Assembly: GCA_029817715.1 (NCBI GenBank)
Contig: JARUPY010000605.1
Span: forward strand, 1,550,001-1,614,000
Origin: Melastoma dodecandrum
Lineage: Eukaryota > Streptophyta > Magnoliopsida > Myrtales > Melastomataceae
Length of the DNA: 64,000 nt
Direction: 5' to 3'
The translations under genes and the position numbers were made by a program. Within the stretch, counting starts at the first letter, position 1, and every line of letters begins with the position of its first letter. Shown in pieces: positions 1 to 12,196 of the stretch. The notes under the pieces are model-generated. The model did not search any database. It was not told where the DNA came from and saw only the letters and a list, made by a program, of their open reading frames with translations.

Positions 1-3000
1 TTTATCTTGTGTTGGATTTTGAGAATCCCTGTTGCCCTCCGGGTTGGTGTGGCCTGTTGTTTGAATGAGACTTGTTCGCATAATTCTTTCTTTGCTCCTT
101 CCTCCTAATAGTGCTTGAAGTTCTGCTGCATTTGCCATTATTTGTGTGTAGGGGTCTCTAGAGCTGGCGTCCTCTCCGAAAATATTGTTGTTCCTCTGTT
201 TCCAGAGGTGCCATGTTACTGAGGTGAATAGAATAGGCCACCGCACTCCTCTGTATGTGGTTGTTCTGGCTTTTCTTGTGTTGAGGTTTACTTGTAGCCA
301 TTGTTGCATTGTAGTTCCTGTTTTTGTCTCCTGTAGTGATTTCGGATGCTGGAATAGACCCCAAGTGATCTGGGAGATAGGGGCAGTCTCTTAATATGTG
401 AAGGGTGGTTTCAGTTTCCCATTCACAGACTGGGCATAGTTTTTCATGTGTTGTATTTCTGGTGTGTAGCATATCTCTTGTGGGCAGTCTTTCGAACCAG
501 CATAGCCATAAAAAGAACTTCTGCTTAGGAAGGATTTTTAGTTTCCAGATCCACTGTACTTTAGCTACTTCGTAAGCTCCTTCCTCTCTTCGTGCAAGTG
601 CATAGTTTGCCGATCCTATTTTCATCCATCCTTCTTCATTGTGGTAGTCAGCCACTGTCCTATTGATTTCCGCTTTGCTTAGTGGGCCAATGAATTTGTT
701 CCTTAGACTTCCGCACCCTAACCAGTCATCAATCCAGAATCTAGTTTGAGTGCCGCTATGGACCTTAATCTTTGTTCCCTGTCTGAGTAACTCTTCACCC
801 ACCTTTAGTGCTTTTAATATACAGTAACCTTGTTTACGTTTTTCCATATGCTTCCCATATTTGTTAGTGATGACTTGTCCCCATTGCGAATTTTCCTTTG
901 TGTGTAGTCTCCAGGACAGTCCACTTAGTAGAGCGGTATTCCTATCCTTGGCTCTAAATAACCCTAGTCCCCCCTCCTCTTTTCTCTTGGTTACTTGCTG
1001 CCAGTTTATTGGATGTAATTTCTTGCTTTCTTCTGTGGATCCCCAAAGGAAATTCCTGTTAATTATGTCCAATTCTTCTTGTGCCTTCCTTGGCCATTTG
1101 AGGCATGACATTAGGTATGCCGGAATGGCTTCAGCTACTGATTTAAGCACTACTGCTCTAGCTGCTTTTGATAAGAATTTTATTTTCCATCCTGCTAATT
1201 TGTTCTTCACTCTTTATATGACTGAGTTAAAAGCTGAGGTATTGTTGGTTACTGTTTTAAGAGGGAATCCTAGGTATATTCCCAGATTTACTGTGGTCTT
1301 GAAACCCGTTTCAATGGCAATTTTCCTAGCCATGCGATTACCAACATTAGGTGAGAATAGGATGTGGCTCTTGCTGCTATTCACATGTTGTCCTGATAGC
1401 TTACAAAATTCTTGTAGTGCCCTTTTTATAGCCTTCGCGTTTTTCATGGTAGCTTCCCCAAATAATAGGAGGTCATCGGCAAAGAAAAGGTGGGAGAAAG
1501 AGGGCCCTCCTCTACTTGCTGCTACTTTCCTCCATTTTCCATTGTCACACTCCTTCTCAATTAGGTAACCTAAGTACTCTAGGCATAGGATGAAAAGATA
1601 TGGGGATAGGGGGTCTCCTTGTCTGATCCCTCTTGTTGGGTTAAATGGGTTGAGGTGGCCTCCATTAAATAGTATGTTGTAGGTTGGTGTTGACACACAA
1701 CTCATGATTAAGGTAATCAATCCCTTCGAAAAATTGAAAAATTGCAGAATTTTCTCAATGTGGCTCCATTCCATTAGGTCGAAAGCTTTCTGCATGTCTA
1801 CCTTGATTGCTAGCATCCCTTTGTTTCCTTTCATGGTGTTGAATGGGCGTAGTATTTCCTGCGCCACCATGAAGTTGTCTGTTGTTCTTCTTCCAGGTAA
1901 GAAACTATTCTGGTAAGGTGATATTAGGTCTTGCATTACTGGTCTGATTCTGTTGACTATCATTTTGGAGATAACTTTGTATAATGTGTTGCATAGAGAT
2001 ATTGGCCTTTAGGTGATCCATAGTTTCTGGGCTATCTGTTTTGGGAATGAGAACAATGGATGTGTTTCCTAGATCTTCTGTGATTTTCTTTGTGCGAAAG
2101 ATATGTTTGATCCGAGCTGTGATGGATGATTTAACTGTCTCCCAGAATTTCTGGTAAAAGATTGGGTGCAGTCCATCAGGGCCTAGTGCCTTGGTCGGGT
2201 TTAGAGCGAACAGGGCTTTTTTAATTTCCTCTTCATTACATAGTCTCTCTAGTTTGTCATGTGCCATGGGGTTTAAGGCTGGGATGCCAGGTAGAGGGGA
2301 TTTTAGGTGGGTGGGTAGAGAGGAGTTGTTTGAGAGGGTAGAGGAGTATCTTTCCTGGAAGGACGATCTGATATGATTTCCAATCTCTGTCTGATCCTCA
2401 ATCCAGGTGTTCCCTATTTTGAGTCCTGGAATTCTGTTTCTTCTTCGTCTGGTAATTGTGGTTGCATGGAAGAATCTCATGTTTCTCTCTCCCTCTAGTA
2501 TCCAATTTGATCTGGATTTCATAAACCATAGCTGTTCCGCTTCCTCTTTCTAGGAAGTTTTGAATTCCTTGCAGTCGGGCCTGAATTCTTCTCTTCTTTT
2601 TAAATATGTTACCGAAGGTTTCCCTATTCCAGATTTCAATCTTTTCTTTGAATAAGGTGGTTGCCGTTTCATAATTATCCTCCTCATCTGTCCATGCTTC
2701 CTTCACTATGTTTGTCAAATCCTGGTGCTTTAGCCATGTCGTTTGGAATCTAAAGGGTCTGTTTGCATAGTTTATGGCTGGGGGTTTTAGTTGCAGTAGT
2801 AGGGGTCGGTGATCGGAGTGGCATCTAGGTAGATGTTTGACATAGGATTCTGGGATAGGTTGATCCATTCTGAGTTTGCCACAGCCCTGTCTAATCTTTA
2901 GGATATTCTGCCTTGGGATCTAAGGTTGCACCTTGTTGTGCAAGGGCCAGTGTATCCTAGATCAATCAACGAGCGGTAATCTAGGCAATCTGTTAGCTAT

Positions 3001-3440
3001 ATGGTTTGGGTTGCAGTGACTCTTCTACCTCCTATTTTTTCCGACTCACTCGCAATAGAATTAAAGTCTCCTACCATTAGCCATGGATGATTTATACTAT
3101 CAGTTATCTTCCTACAGTTGTACCATAGTATTTGTCTTTCTTCCTTCCTAGGACTAGCATAAATAGCTGATAAAAGCCAATGATTAGATTCCGGGAGTCT
3201 AACCTCTGCATGAATCTCTTGCTCGGTGTACACCAATTCCTTTAGAGCCATAAGGTTTGTATTCCAGAGCATCCAGATTCCTCCCCTGAATCCATGTGCA
3301 TTAGAGCAGATGAACCCGCCGTATGGCAGTCTTCGGATTTTGTTTGCTGCTCCCTCTCCAAAGACTCGGGTTTCCAGTATGATTGCCAAGCTTGGTTTGC
3401 GTCCTCATGACTTAGCTTAAGAGGTTGAATGCATGGCATG
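1..3440 (-). mobile_element. Degenerate L1-type LINE, truncated by the window edge
   Basis: A non-LTR retrotransposon lies on the minus strand, with its 5' part near 3440 and its 3' part beyond position 1. In order along the minus strand come an endonuclease/exonuclease/phosphatase domain (about 3440-2820), a reverse transcriptase (about 2520-1214), and a C-terminal module with a zinc-knuckle-like CPVCEWE...HILRDCP motif (about 480-370). The reading frame is broken several times. No poly-A tail or target duplication can be seen because the 3' end is outside the window. Its right boundary is set only by the loss of coding similarity. It lies directly upstream of exon 2 of the MADS-box gene, so it may occupy that gene's first intron. 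Confidence 0.85.
158..3439 (-). pseudogene. LINE ORF2 pseudogene (endonuclease-reverse transcriptase)
   Basis: This is the single long LINE protein, now in at least five frame-shifted pieces: 3439-3242, 3389-2997, 2868-2398, 2522-1905 and 1963-158, the last broken again near 1214. Endonuclease signatures include WLMVGDFNSI (about 3080-3060) and CHSDHRPLLL near 2820. RT signatures include LGPDGLHPIFYQKFW (about 2190-2145), RQGDPLSPYLF near 1610 and the catalytic FADDLLLFGEA near 1470. The C-terminal region around 1060-370 resembles the zf-RVT module of plant LINEs. Frameshifts separate conserved blocks, so it cannot encode a functional ORF2 protein. The remaining 158 bp at the left edge continues the C-terminal similarity in another frame. 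Confidence 0.85.
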
Positions 3441-3684
3441 ATTGGAGAGTTTTGATCATTTCATCACTGTCTAGAGGAGGTGCGTGTTTGACATTCACGT
3501 TATATTAAGCACATATTGATCATACACATCGCCAGTTATTCATCTGTCTGCCTTGTTGATCGTTATGGGACACCAAAGAGATTGCATTAAGGGAAGTAAA
3601 TGTTTAGAGGGTTTCATAGTCCTTTACTGCATACCTGAACTCAATGCAGAAATTCTCTATGATGGCGCTTTGGATTTTGTGCAG
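3441..3684. other. Short spacer between LINE and MADS exon 2
   Basis: AT-rich sequence with no recognised gene. It is either the 5' leader of the LINE or remaining first-intron sequence of the MADS-box gene. Confidence 0.4.
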
Positions 3685-5285
3685 CATACAAAACATATTG
3701 GCAAGATATCATGAGCACAAAGGTGATGATGGATCAGATAGTTACAAGTTCCACTTGGAGCAGCGCATTCTGGTCCATTCTCGTTCTCGAACCTCTCGAT
3801 TAGTTTATGTTCTCAAAGTATTTAAGATAATTACCATAACTGTTTTTGCTGAATATATTCACTATAGAATATTGTGCAATCCTACCCAAAGGCGAAATTA
3901 TGTATGCCCTATCTGAAGAACCTAAGGCAAAGTTTCGAATGAAAGAAGGGCTCGTAGACTAGAATACTCGAGGGTTTACATAGAGAGTTGAACATGCCAG
4001 ACTTGAGGATTTGGAGAAATCTTTAGCTAATCTGCACTGTCTCAAAAGGCTAACGACAATTTTACAAAAAAACGAAAGAGGTTATTCGAGGTTGTTTACA
4101 CCCCATTTTAGCCAATCCTTAGACAATATTCGTATTGGGTCCATCAGATGTTTTGGTTTGTTGCTTCCTTCGATTACCTATGAAATGATTTTTTTGTGCA
4201 GCATCTGAAGAAGGATGTAGCTAACCAGGAAAGAAAGATCGAAATTCTTGAAGTTTCTCTGCGGTTCGTCTTCAATTTCTAGATGGATTTTTTGGAGCAT
4301 AGATATGCAGTGGTGCTGTAGGTCCTTCTGGTTTATGCAGATAGACAGAAGTCAACTGATTCATCGTCCACTGGGGTCTCGTGTTTTTGCTTGTTACACT
4401 ATACTTGCTAGTCAATGATTCTTTAAAATGGCATCCTTCTAAATGAAATCTCTGCAGAGAGTTCTCTCGGTAGCACGGTCACCGGTTTCAGGGACTGTTG
4501 CATTGAATGGCTCATCCTCGTCTTGAATAGTCTTGCCAGCCATACGTACTTATATTCAGAGTGATGTGCATACGGATGCAGATAGAAATTTTCCTGGCAC
4601 CCTTACCACTGCATGCACTGCACGATTTTTTCACTACAGGGGTGAGAACCTTTCCTAGGAAAATCCAGTTTGAGCGATGATGACAAAATCCTCGTCTTTC
4701 AGGAAACTTTTAGGACAAAGTCTAGGATCATGTTCGGTAGAGGAGATTGAGAAGACGGAGAGCCAACTGGAGCAAAGCTTATGCATCATTAGGGCAAGAA
4801 AGGTACTTTCTCTGCACAGATAACAGCGCATCCCATCCCGGCACAGACTAAGGATATTGATTCGATGAATCTGGACTTTGTTACAGGCTCAGCTCTTGCA
4901 TGAGCAAGTAAGACAGCTAGAGAATAAGGTAGGCATCATCGACTCCAATAAACGAGCGTGTTGATTCAAGCTATGGCATCTTCTCATGCAACTGGCTAAC
5001 ATTGTATCTTGTTTGATTCAGGAGCTGAAACTCAGAGAAGAAAATACCAGGTTAATAATGGCAATGGACAAGGTTAAGACCCCATCCTTTTCTGTCTGAT
5101 GTCAGAAGCCAGCTATCTTGATGGCGAAAAGATTAGGAGATAACCATTTACGTAGACTTTGGATATTACAGGGTGAGATGTCATGTCCGTGTCCATCACC
5201 TGCACCAGGAAAGGCAGCTGTTTTCAGTGCCTCAAGCTCGCACGTTGAGACCGGCTTGTTCATAGGATTGCCAGGATGGGTGTAA
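3685..5285 (+). CDS. SOC1/AGL42-like MADS-box gene, exons 2-7 only
   Basis: Six exons match the I, K and C regions of a type II MADS-box transcription factor of the TM3/SOC1 clade: 3685-3763, 4202-4263, 4703-4802, 4887-4928, 5022-5072 and 5172-5285. Phases agree across all junctions, and exon lengths of 62, 100 and 42 nt are the usual sizes for this family. Exon 2 reads IQNILARYHEH. The K region contains KIEILEV, KLLGQSLGSCSVEEIE and RARKAQLLHEQVRQLENK. The last exon ends in the clade's C-terminal SOC1 motif, here VETGLFIGLPGWV. The DNA-binding MADS exon (about 180 nt) is absent. It could lie left of position 1, with the LINE inside intron 1, or be lost. The exon 2 donor is not GT at the expected position (CAG followed by CG at 3763/3764). 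A cryptic GT at 3818 would keep phase but add 18 residues. Such proteins control flowering time or organ abscission in relatives. Whether this copy works is unclear. Confidence 0.75.
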
Positions 5286-5660
5286 GTGGGGAGACACGTC
5301 ATGATGTGGGCTCTCTCTTCTGATGCTTCCACGGTGAAAACTCCCCTAAATCGCTGTTACAAACAAGTTAGTTTTATAAACAACTATACTTGTAACCTCG
5401 ATTTCCTTTTTATTGAATAATATTTTAACATTTCTTCCCCTTCTATATATTTCTCGTACTAAGGAAGAATTATATGGTAAACCTTAGTTGAGTCCGTCTT
5501 ATTTTTTCTCTACATAAATACACCACTACAATCACAGTCGAATTCGGAAATCCTCTTTTTCCCTCATCGTTGCTGCTTCTGGCCTAGGATTTCGAAATTC
5601 AACGATGATTGCGGTTTCGACTATTTGCCAAAATTGACCTCCTCTTAAGTGTAGTAACGT
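5286..5660. other. Intergenic region between convergent gene ends
   Basis: About 375 bp between the stop of the plus-strand MADS gene and the stop of the minus-strand coiled-coil gene. It should hold both 3' UTRs. AATAA-type A/T-rich stretches occur around 5412-5430. No gene is seen. Confidence 0.5.
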
Positions 5661-8393
5661 TCAACTTCTACCATCCACATTGAATCCAGCGCCTGTCCAT
5701 ACTTGACCTGAAGATCCACGTCCTCTGAAAGCCCTGAGGCTTTTTCCCTTGCCAAGGAAGGGGACTTTCTTTCGAACCTTTTCTTCTCCTTCAACAGGAA
5801 GGTGCTGTTTTGGACTATTTGCCAAAATACCTCCTCCATTTGGTCTGTTTTTGCTGGTTAGAGCTGGTTCCAGAGGAACTGAGGTAGCATTTAAAGCTGC
5901 TGCACCATTCTCAACAGGTTGCATCAGAATTCCATCCAACAAATTGTGAAAAATCAACACCTTCCCATATGTTGCAAGAAGGAAACTCTATATCTACAAA
6001 GGTATGAACAATTACGGGTGGACGGTTCAGGCTCCAGTCCCGACTAAACTTTGAAAACAACAGTGAGCAATCACTTTTAACAGGGAGAAGGAAGAGTGGC
6101 TGATACTTACATGAGCAGGAACTAGTGATGTTCTGTTTGGGTTCAGTGCTGCAAGTCGTCTCTTCAGTTCTTCTAGTCTTGCAAACTGAGAATTACTGCT
6201 CTCATGGACCTAAGAAGCTAATTCTGTCAGAGACAACTACAGCAGATAAAGAAATTCCCACCCAGAAGTAGTTCGTGAGTTACCAAGTTTGTCAAGTCAT
6301 CACATAGCTTCTGTTTCATTTGTTCCTCTTCTTTTAAAGCGTGAGATGCTGCATCCCAGACCTGAAGGATGGACACTAACTTAATTCAGCATAAGAACAA
6401 AATGGTTTGACTCACAAATTGCTACTGATTAAGCTATTGACAACCTCTTGAACCATCTTGATTTGGGGAAGCACTCACTTTCCCTACCTATTAAATTATA
6501 AACCAGACAACAGACTTGTCATTTTTCATAGCTTCTGACTAATCCTATACTTCCTATCCCAAGCATTATAGAATAAAAGGCGGGTGCCCTGCGACACCAT
6601 CAAAGGAAATCTCGGTTCTTACATTGTAGATTTAAGATATTCTTAGTAAACTATGACAGCTCGGCATCACAATCTTATTACAAGCACATGAAACAAATCA
6701 ACTGAAACAGTCCAAAAGCTTGCTACATCTTTATTCTTCAGCTGCATTGCTAATTTAGGACGAGCAGTGCTGCAAAAAGGTAAATAAATTCACATGGACA
6801 ACCAGGTAAAAATCCAGAAGGCAACACACCTTACGTGCTTGTTCTTCTTTCTGCTTGGCAATCCGAACCTTCTCTGTTGACGCTTCTATTTTCTTTCTCA
6901 ACAACTCAAGAGCTTAGTGCAGGGGGCAAAACAAATTGTGTAAATTAAAGGAGAACTTTGTCGTTCATTTTAAGGAAGATTTCCACTTGGGAAAGGACTA
7001 ACCTGCCTTTTTTGGTCCAGCTGTGAGCTTCATTTCCATGGATAGATTAGCAAGTTCTCTTTCAACATCACGTATTTTAGAATAATGTTCTTCTATATAC
7101 CTATCCAGCACAAGCCAACAAATTTAGAAACAAGATCGCATCGATCCAATCCAATGCGCGAAATGGAACAATGACAATCAAGACAGCCACACGAAGTATG
7201 CATTGCAGCTAGTAAATCACGAGCAAACATAAGAAAGAGATTGCATCAAGGCAATCCAATGCGTGAAATGGAGTGCGCTGCATGATGCAGCATGCTATTT
7301 TCCCACTTTTCGACATCGGTCGACCATTTGACTATAACGATAGACCAACTTATAAAAAAAATCACGTTGAACAAAATTCTAGTAATAATTACATGACATT
7401 TCATTCTAGAATGAAATTTCTGTCCAGAACAAAACTCGCTTTACATGGAAGTTTGTTCTTGAACGAAATTCTTGTCTGGAACGGGATTTGCTACATGATA
7501 AAATAAGTCGACTTTAACCTCCTAGTACAAACCTCCCTTGTTATAATTACAGGAACATACGTTGCGGAACGGAACTCGGAGCTCGCTACATGACAAAAAT
7601 CACTAATGTTGACCTTCGGTACGAATTTCCTGTTGAACGAACATGACTTGTAATCATTATAGGAACGTTCATTCGAGAACGAGCTTCTTGTTGAGAATGA
7701 AGCTTGTTACATGACAAAAATCTCTCACTTTGACCTTGAGCACAACCTTTGCGTTGAACAAACCTTCCCTGTAATTATTACAGAAAGTTTCGTTCTAGAA
7801 AGGAAGTCCAGTCGGGAATGAACTATCGGTTGACCGCACAACACTACCGTTGTACTGAAGTTGGAAAAATGTCAAAAAAAAGGTTTTGCTGCACGTTAGC
7901 CTTTCCCATGAAATGGAACAATGACAATCAAGAGAGCCATACGAGTCACGCATTGCAGTTACTAAATCGCGACAACAAACATTAGAACGAGAGAGCATCC
8001 AGCCAATCCAATGTGTGGAATGGAACAATGGCAATCACAGACGAAGCACACGTGCAGCCACTAAATCGCGGCAACGCAGCTCCCAAGAACTATCCGATAA
8101 AAACAATGAACACACGTTCATGGAATTCACAGAGAAGAAAATATCAGTAAAAGTATGGAGAAGAGGACAGACTTCTTCAATTGGAGCTGCTCCTGCTCAA
8201 TTATCTGTCGCAAGAGATCACGAACAAAAAAAAAAAAAGAAGGGACGTCAACATCCAAAATCAGGAAACAGAAATGAGGCCGAAATCAATCAAAGGAAAT
8301 GGAATTTGCCTTCTCGGTGTAAGCAATGACAGGGGCCTCACGTGGGAGGCCATCGGGGCCAATCTCAGGACAAAGCGAAGGGACGGTCGCCAT
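5661..8393 (-). CDS. Conserved plant coiled-coil protein with GRG-rich C-terminus
   Basis: I assemble seven coding exons on the minus strand: 8393-8310, 8204-8173, 7100-7003, 6912-6830, 6361-6284, 6209-6111 and about 5987-5661. This gives 801 nt (266 residues) with consistent phases. The N-terminus reads MATVPSLCPEIGPDGLPRE. A charged helical region follows, with YIEEHYSKIRDVERELANL, then LRKKIEASTEKVRIAKQKEE, VWDAASHALKEEEQMKQ and FARLEELKRRLAALNP. The C-terminus is basic and glycine-rich (GKGKSLRAFRGRG...WTGAGFNVDGR). From memory it resembles an uncharacterised Arabidopsis protein sometimes labelled 'neurofilament light protein-like' (At5g25070). Its function is unknown, and the helical pattern suggests a structural or scaffolding coiled coil. 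Intron 1 begins with GC instead of GT (AAG/GCAAAT at 8310/8309). The 1.07-kb intron 2 is filled with diverged repeats. The start of the last exon is the least certain boundary; an in-frame alternative acceptor lies near 5960. Confidence 0.8.
7150..8085. repeat. Diverged direct and tandem repeats inside intron 2 of the coiled-coil gene
   Basis: A unit of roughly 110 bp (containing AAATGGAACAATGACAATCA, then CATTGCAG, then CAATCCAATG) occurs at about 7155-7265 and again at about 7909-8020. A third partial copy lies at about 8020-8085. Between them, about 7370-7800, a different unit recurs three or four times in diverged form, marked by TACATGACAAAAATC near 7491, 7586 and 7706 and by AATTATTACAGGAAC-like segments. 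Spacing is irregular, about 95-120 bp. Confidence 0.6.
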
Positions 8394-8952
8394 TTGGATC
8401 TCTTGTCCACAAGAATGAAAGGATTGGATCCTTCTCTCAACCTCCTCCTCCTCCTTGTCGATCTATCAATCCGTATGCAGGTCGTCCATTCTCTCAGTCA
8501 GGAAGAGACGCGGAATCTCGCGATCTGGTTTTCAATATCCGCCCCTTTTTTCTGTCCGTTATTTTTTTCCACCCAGAGAGGGAGGGAATTCAGATTGACG
8601 TGAGGACGACGACGATCTCTGGTTCAATTGGGCCTCTTCATGGGTCGGGCCATGTCGTACACTGGTCTGGGCCTGGCCCACTATGATCTCCAGAACCGTC
8701 AAATAATAAAGATTAGTTGAGTAAATTGCTTTAATTAATCAAAGGGATCAACTCACAAGAAATACATACTCCCCAAGTTTATTTACCTTTTTTGCCCTTT
8801 TTCATCAAAATTTATAAGAGCGTACAAAAACCTCCCGGAGTAGGCATTTTCTTTTAAGGGCCATTGTCCATATTTGTAGTGACAAAACTTTGGGCGTGTT
8901 ACAACAGTAGAGGAAGGTCGTTACTGTGGATTTTGCGCAACCCGATTCATTA
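8394..8952. other. Intergenic region upstream of the coiled-coil gene
   Basis: About 560 bp between the start codon of the coiled-coil gene and the stop codon of the fructokinase gene, both minus strand. It should hold the coiled-coil gene's promoter and the fructokinase 3' UTR. Plus-strand reading frames here (8181-8686) overlap the real minus-strand exons and look accidental. No gene is seen. Confidence 0.5.
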
Positions 8953-11108
8953 TCATGGAGACTGTTGGCGCACGACCCGTAGTACTGCATCCTTCTTGGG
9001 CAGTGCCGGAATGGCTCCTCTTTCCGTTACGGTAATGGCACCACAGATGTTTCCGAAGAATAACGCGTCTCTCAACCGTTTCTCGTCCTGCATATCATAA
9101 CAGTGACTCATCTTTAGAACGGAAACGTAAGCCGAAAAGCGCGAGGGTGAGTAACCAAATGAGAGGAGGGCAATAAAATAACCAGAGCATCATCAATCTT
9201 CTTTCTTCGTTAAAAGGTGGTTTCAAATCTCAGATTTTGAACAGCCAGTTTCGACAGACCAGGCAACGTGATACGGACGTGTCACAGTACCTTGTAGAGT
9301 TCCAAATCGGCAGACAGGCAGTATAAAAACCCACCGACGAATGCATCACCTGCCCCTGTTGTATCGACTGCTTTGACCTTCACACCACCCACTCGACCTC
9401 TGAATTCCTGCACAAGACGCACGGAATGGTAAATGAATATATGCTACGAACAGATAACCATGAGCAGATTCACCAAAAATCTTTTTTAAAAAAATCTACC
9501 GAGACAACAAAACAAGATAATAACCATCCTGGAAGTTTTACAGAGGAAAATCCCATCTACATTTTTAGTCGCGCTCCAGCGGAAGCTAAGCAAGCAGGAA
9601 CACTAGGACGTTGGTTTTCGTTTCATAAGAGGAGAAAAGAAATACTGAGTTTGTCAAAGTTTGCCTTTGTGAAATATCTGCAACCCTCAGGTCCTTCGGT
9701 GACGATAAGGAGCTTAAGATTGGGATGAAAAAGCTTTTCCATGATGACCTCATCATTGTTGGGGTCCTCGCCTCCAGTAAGAAATGTAATTTCTTCTTCA
9801 CTGATCTGTCAAGCAAGGACGAACATAGTTTTAGTTCATCTAATTTTTCCTCATAATTCGATGGAAAAGAAGATGGCCCTACTTAATTAAGGAACTCACC
9901 TTGATGACGTCAGCTTGGTCCCATATCCTCATTATCTCCTCCCTAGCAACCTTTGGTGATGGCCACAGAGGCAACCTCAAATTCGGATCGTAGGAGAGAA
10001 GGCTCCCTGACTCTTTGGCAATTTTCATTGCCTTAAGATGGGTCGACCTGCATGGTTCATCGATCAAACTGATTGAACCATAGTGAAAGATCACTGCCTG
10101 CAAGGGGATGCTGGAATAGATTAGAATTACATCAGACAGCAAATTATTACATGCCACTCTGACTTAGATACGAGGAACTAAAAGAAAAATCACCCATCAC
10201 CTTCTCGATTATCCTCTCATCAAGTTCTGATTCATGGAAAAGCATATCTGCACTTGGGTGACGAAAGAACAAAAATTCACGTTCCCCATCAGCCCTGTTC
10301 GTCACAAAAGCCAAAGCAGTCCTCGCACCATGGTCGAAACGCAACCCAGAATTATCAACTTTATTTTCTTTCAACATGTTAGACAACATGTGTCCAAATT
10401 CATCATCCCCGACCTGAAAATTAAGAGGAACACCATGAAAACAATTAACCAAGTCACAAAGATAAGAAAAGTCCATTCATGCACAAATTATCAACCAGGC
10501 AATCAACAAATAGTTAAAGCTGCATAGGATGCCAACAGATCCTACTTTCATGGCACACCCAAGTCACACCTTGCCAACAAAGGCAGATGAACCCCCCAGT
10601 CTGGCTATGCCGACAGCCACATTAGCCGGAGCTCCACCAGGAGCTTTCTCAAAAGCAGGCGCCTCGGCAAGTGATACCCCAGCAACGGGAGGCACAAAGT
10701 CAATCAACATCTCCCCAAAGCATACGACAAGGCCGTGCTTGTCCTTACGACTCTCATCATCACCTGCATAAAATTTTGTCAGCTTCTAATCAACACATAT
10801 TGCACGTATATACTGTGTTCCAACTAGTTTCCCTACGCTCGGCAGCATTGCTGGATGCAACAACAGAGCCCTAATTCCTCCCCTTTCACAAACTCTAGGG
10901 TTGAGTACATGCTAAATAACTCTTGGCCATGGAAGAAACAACTAGCATCGCTAAAAAGATCGCAGGGACAATTACGGCAGATCAAGGCACGGACATCAAC
11001 AGACGTAAATCACCAAAACTTCATGAAAAAAGCAGTCTTTCATCAGCAACTGACCAACCCCGGCCCATTCCCCCAAAACCAGACAACGCCTACTAAACCG
11101 CCGCTCAT
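8953..11108 (-). CDS. FRK: Fructokinase (pfkB/ribokinase family), probably cytosolic
   Basis: Phosphorylates fructose to fructose-6-phosphate with ATP. Six well-supported coding exons: 10763-10570, 10413-10201, 10097-9900, 9805-9665, 9407-9291 and 9087-8953. Every length matches an integral codon count in phase. A tiny first exon (11108-11099: ATG plus seven bases, then a weak GT donor) would complete the frame and give about 335 residues, normal for the family, but it is only a guess. Motifs: [11 protein letters not shown] near residues 18-28, the sugar-binding PGGAPANVA near 44-52, [22 protein letters not shown], and the ATP-binding/catalytic DTTGAGDAF at about 267-275, whose GAGD aspartate is the catalytic base. 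The C-terminus [19 protein letters not shown] is typical. No transit peptide is visible, in contrast to plastid fructokinase-like proteins. The intron after 9665 starts with GC (AAG/GCAAAC). It is divergently oriented to the phosphoglucomutase pseudogene. Confidence 0.88.
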
Positions 11109-12196
11109 CAGAAGAAATAAAAAAGAACAAGAAGGCGGCGTTACAGAGCCGGATGAAAGAAAGCGAGAACGTGGTCTAACACCAAATCATCGTCAGAGGA
11201 CCCAAAAAAAGTAACTCCTTTCCAAAACTAAACGTAACCCAAGATTTGGCCTCCTCAAACCCATTGGAGAGCCGCGTGACAAAGGACCGGGGGAATCAAA
11301 CACCACCCAAACACCAAGACACCATGCAAAAAAGAAGGAAAAGAAACCCGAGTCAAACCAAAGCACGCCACCGACCGGAAGAATGTTTGGAGCCCATCCT
11401 CGAACAACAAACGGAAGAGGCGAAAGAGACTTCGCTCTGTCGTAGTGGATGGGTGGGTGCGGTTGGAAAAAAAAAATCCCACAAAATGGAGAAGGGAAGC
11501 CAAACTCGGGTTTTACCAAGAAGGAAAAAAAAATAAAGAAAGAAAGAGAGGGCGAAGGGGGAGGGCGGCGTGTGCGGCTGGGCTGTATGTGAGGAGACAA
11601 TTGCGGATCTTCTAACACCCATGGTTGGATCCTCCCTATTCTTTTTGAATATTCCAACCCGGTCATCAGCTGTCATGCCTAATTATTCTTGCCTAAGTTA
11701 ATTATCGCTTCATCTTACTTTGGCCATCGCCCCATTTTTTGGGTCACCGACCATATTTAGCCCCCTCTTTTTCTAGTCAAAGGCTGGAACAGAAAGCAAG
11801 AGAAGAGAAGAAGAAGCTGACAAAAAAAAAATCAATCTTTCTCGCTTCCCGGGGAAGACGCGAGCAAGTAAATGATAACCCACTTCTTTTTTCGTTCCCC
11901 AAAGCAACTGAAGCACCTGTATCCGTTTGAGCTGTGTGGAGTGGAGGTGAGTGGCTCTCTCTGTCCAATCATCATCTTCTCTTCTTTCACCTCCCCGAGC
12001 GTTGCACTGAACTGACTCGACCCGAGTTTCGGTTTGTTCAAGAAATATGGTAATAATTTTTAAAATTACTCGAATAATACCATCGGAGCCCAAGTTTTCT
12101 TCCTGTTCCCCCTTTCGCGTGTCCAGTCCTTCGATTTTCTTGCCCTGGGAGTTCCACTGATTGTGTGACGACTTATTCCAGCTTTTGCTTTGGCAG
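11109..12196. other. Intergenic region between fructokinase and the PGM pseudogene
   Basis: About 1.1 kb that should contain the fructokinase promoter and 5' UTR on the minus strand. The transit-peptide exon expected upstream of a plastid phosphoglucomutase is not recognisable here. Long reading frames on both strands (11193-11676, 11773-12393) are low-complexity or frame-overlapping and show no family resemblance. Purine-rich tracts occur at 11330-11545 and 11795-11835. Confidence 0.5.

Noticed and set aside
4011..4208. Frame MEKSLANLHCLKRL... between MADS exons 2 and 3 as an additional exon
   Set aside because: Its coiled-coil-like look is attractive, but using it would break the phase that joins exon 2 to exon 3, and the family has no exon there.
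8015..8686. Plus-strand frames of 104-140 codons
   Set aside because: They are antisense shadows of exons 1 and 2 of the minus-strand coiled-coil gene plus intron repeats.
11193..11676. Overlapping long frames on both strands upstream of fructokinase
   Set aside because: Low-complexity, purine- or pyrimidine-driven frames in the promoter region with no domain resemblance.
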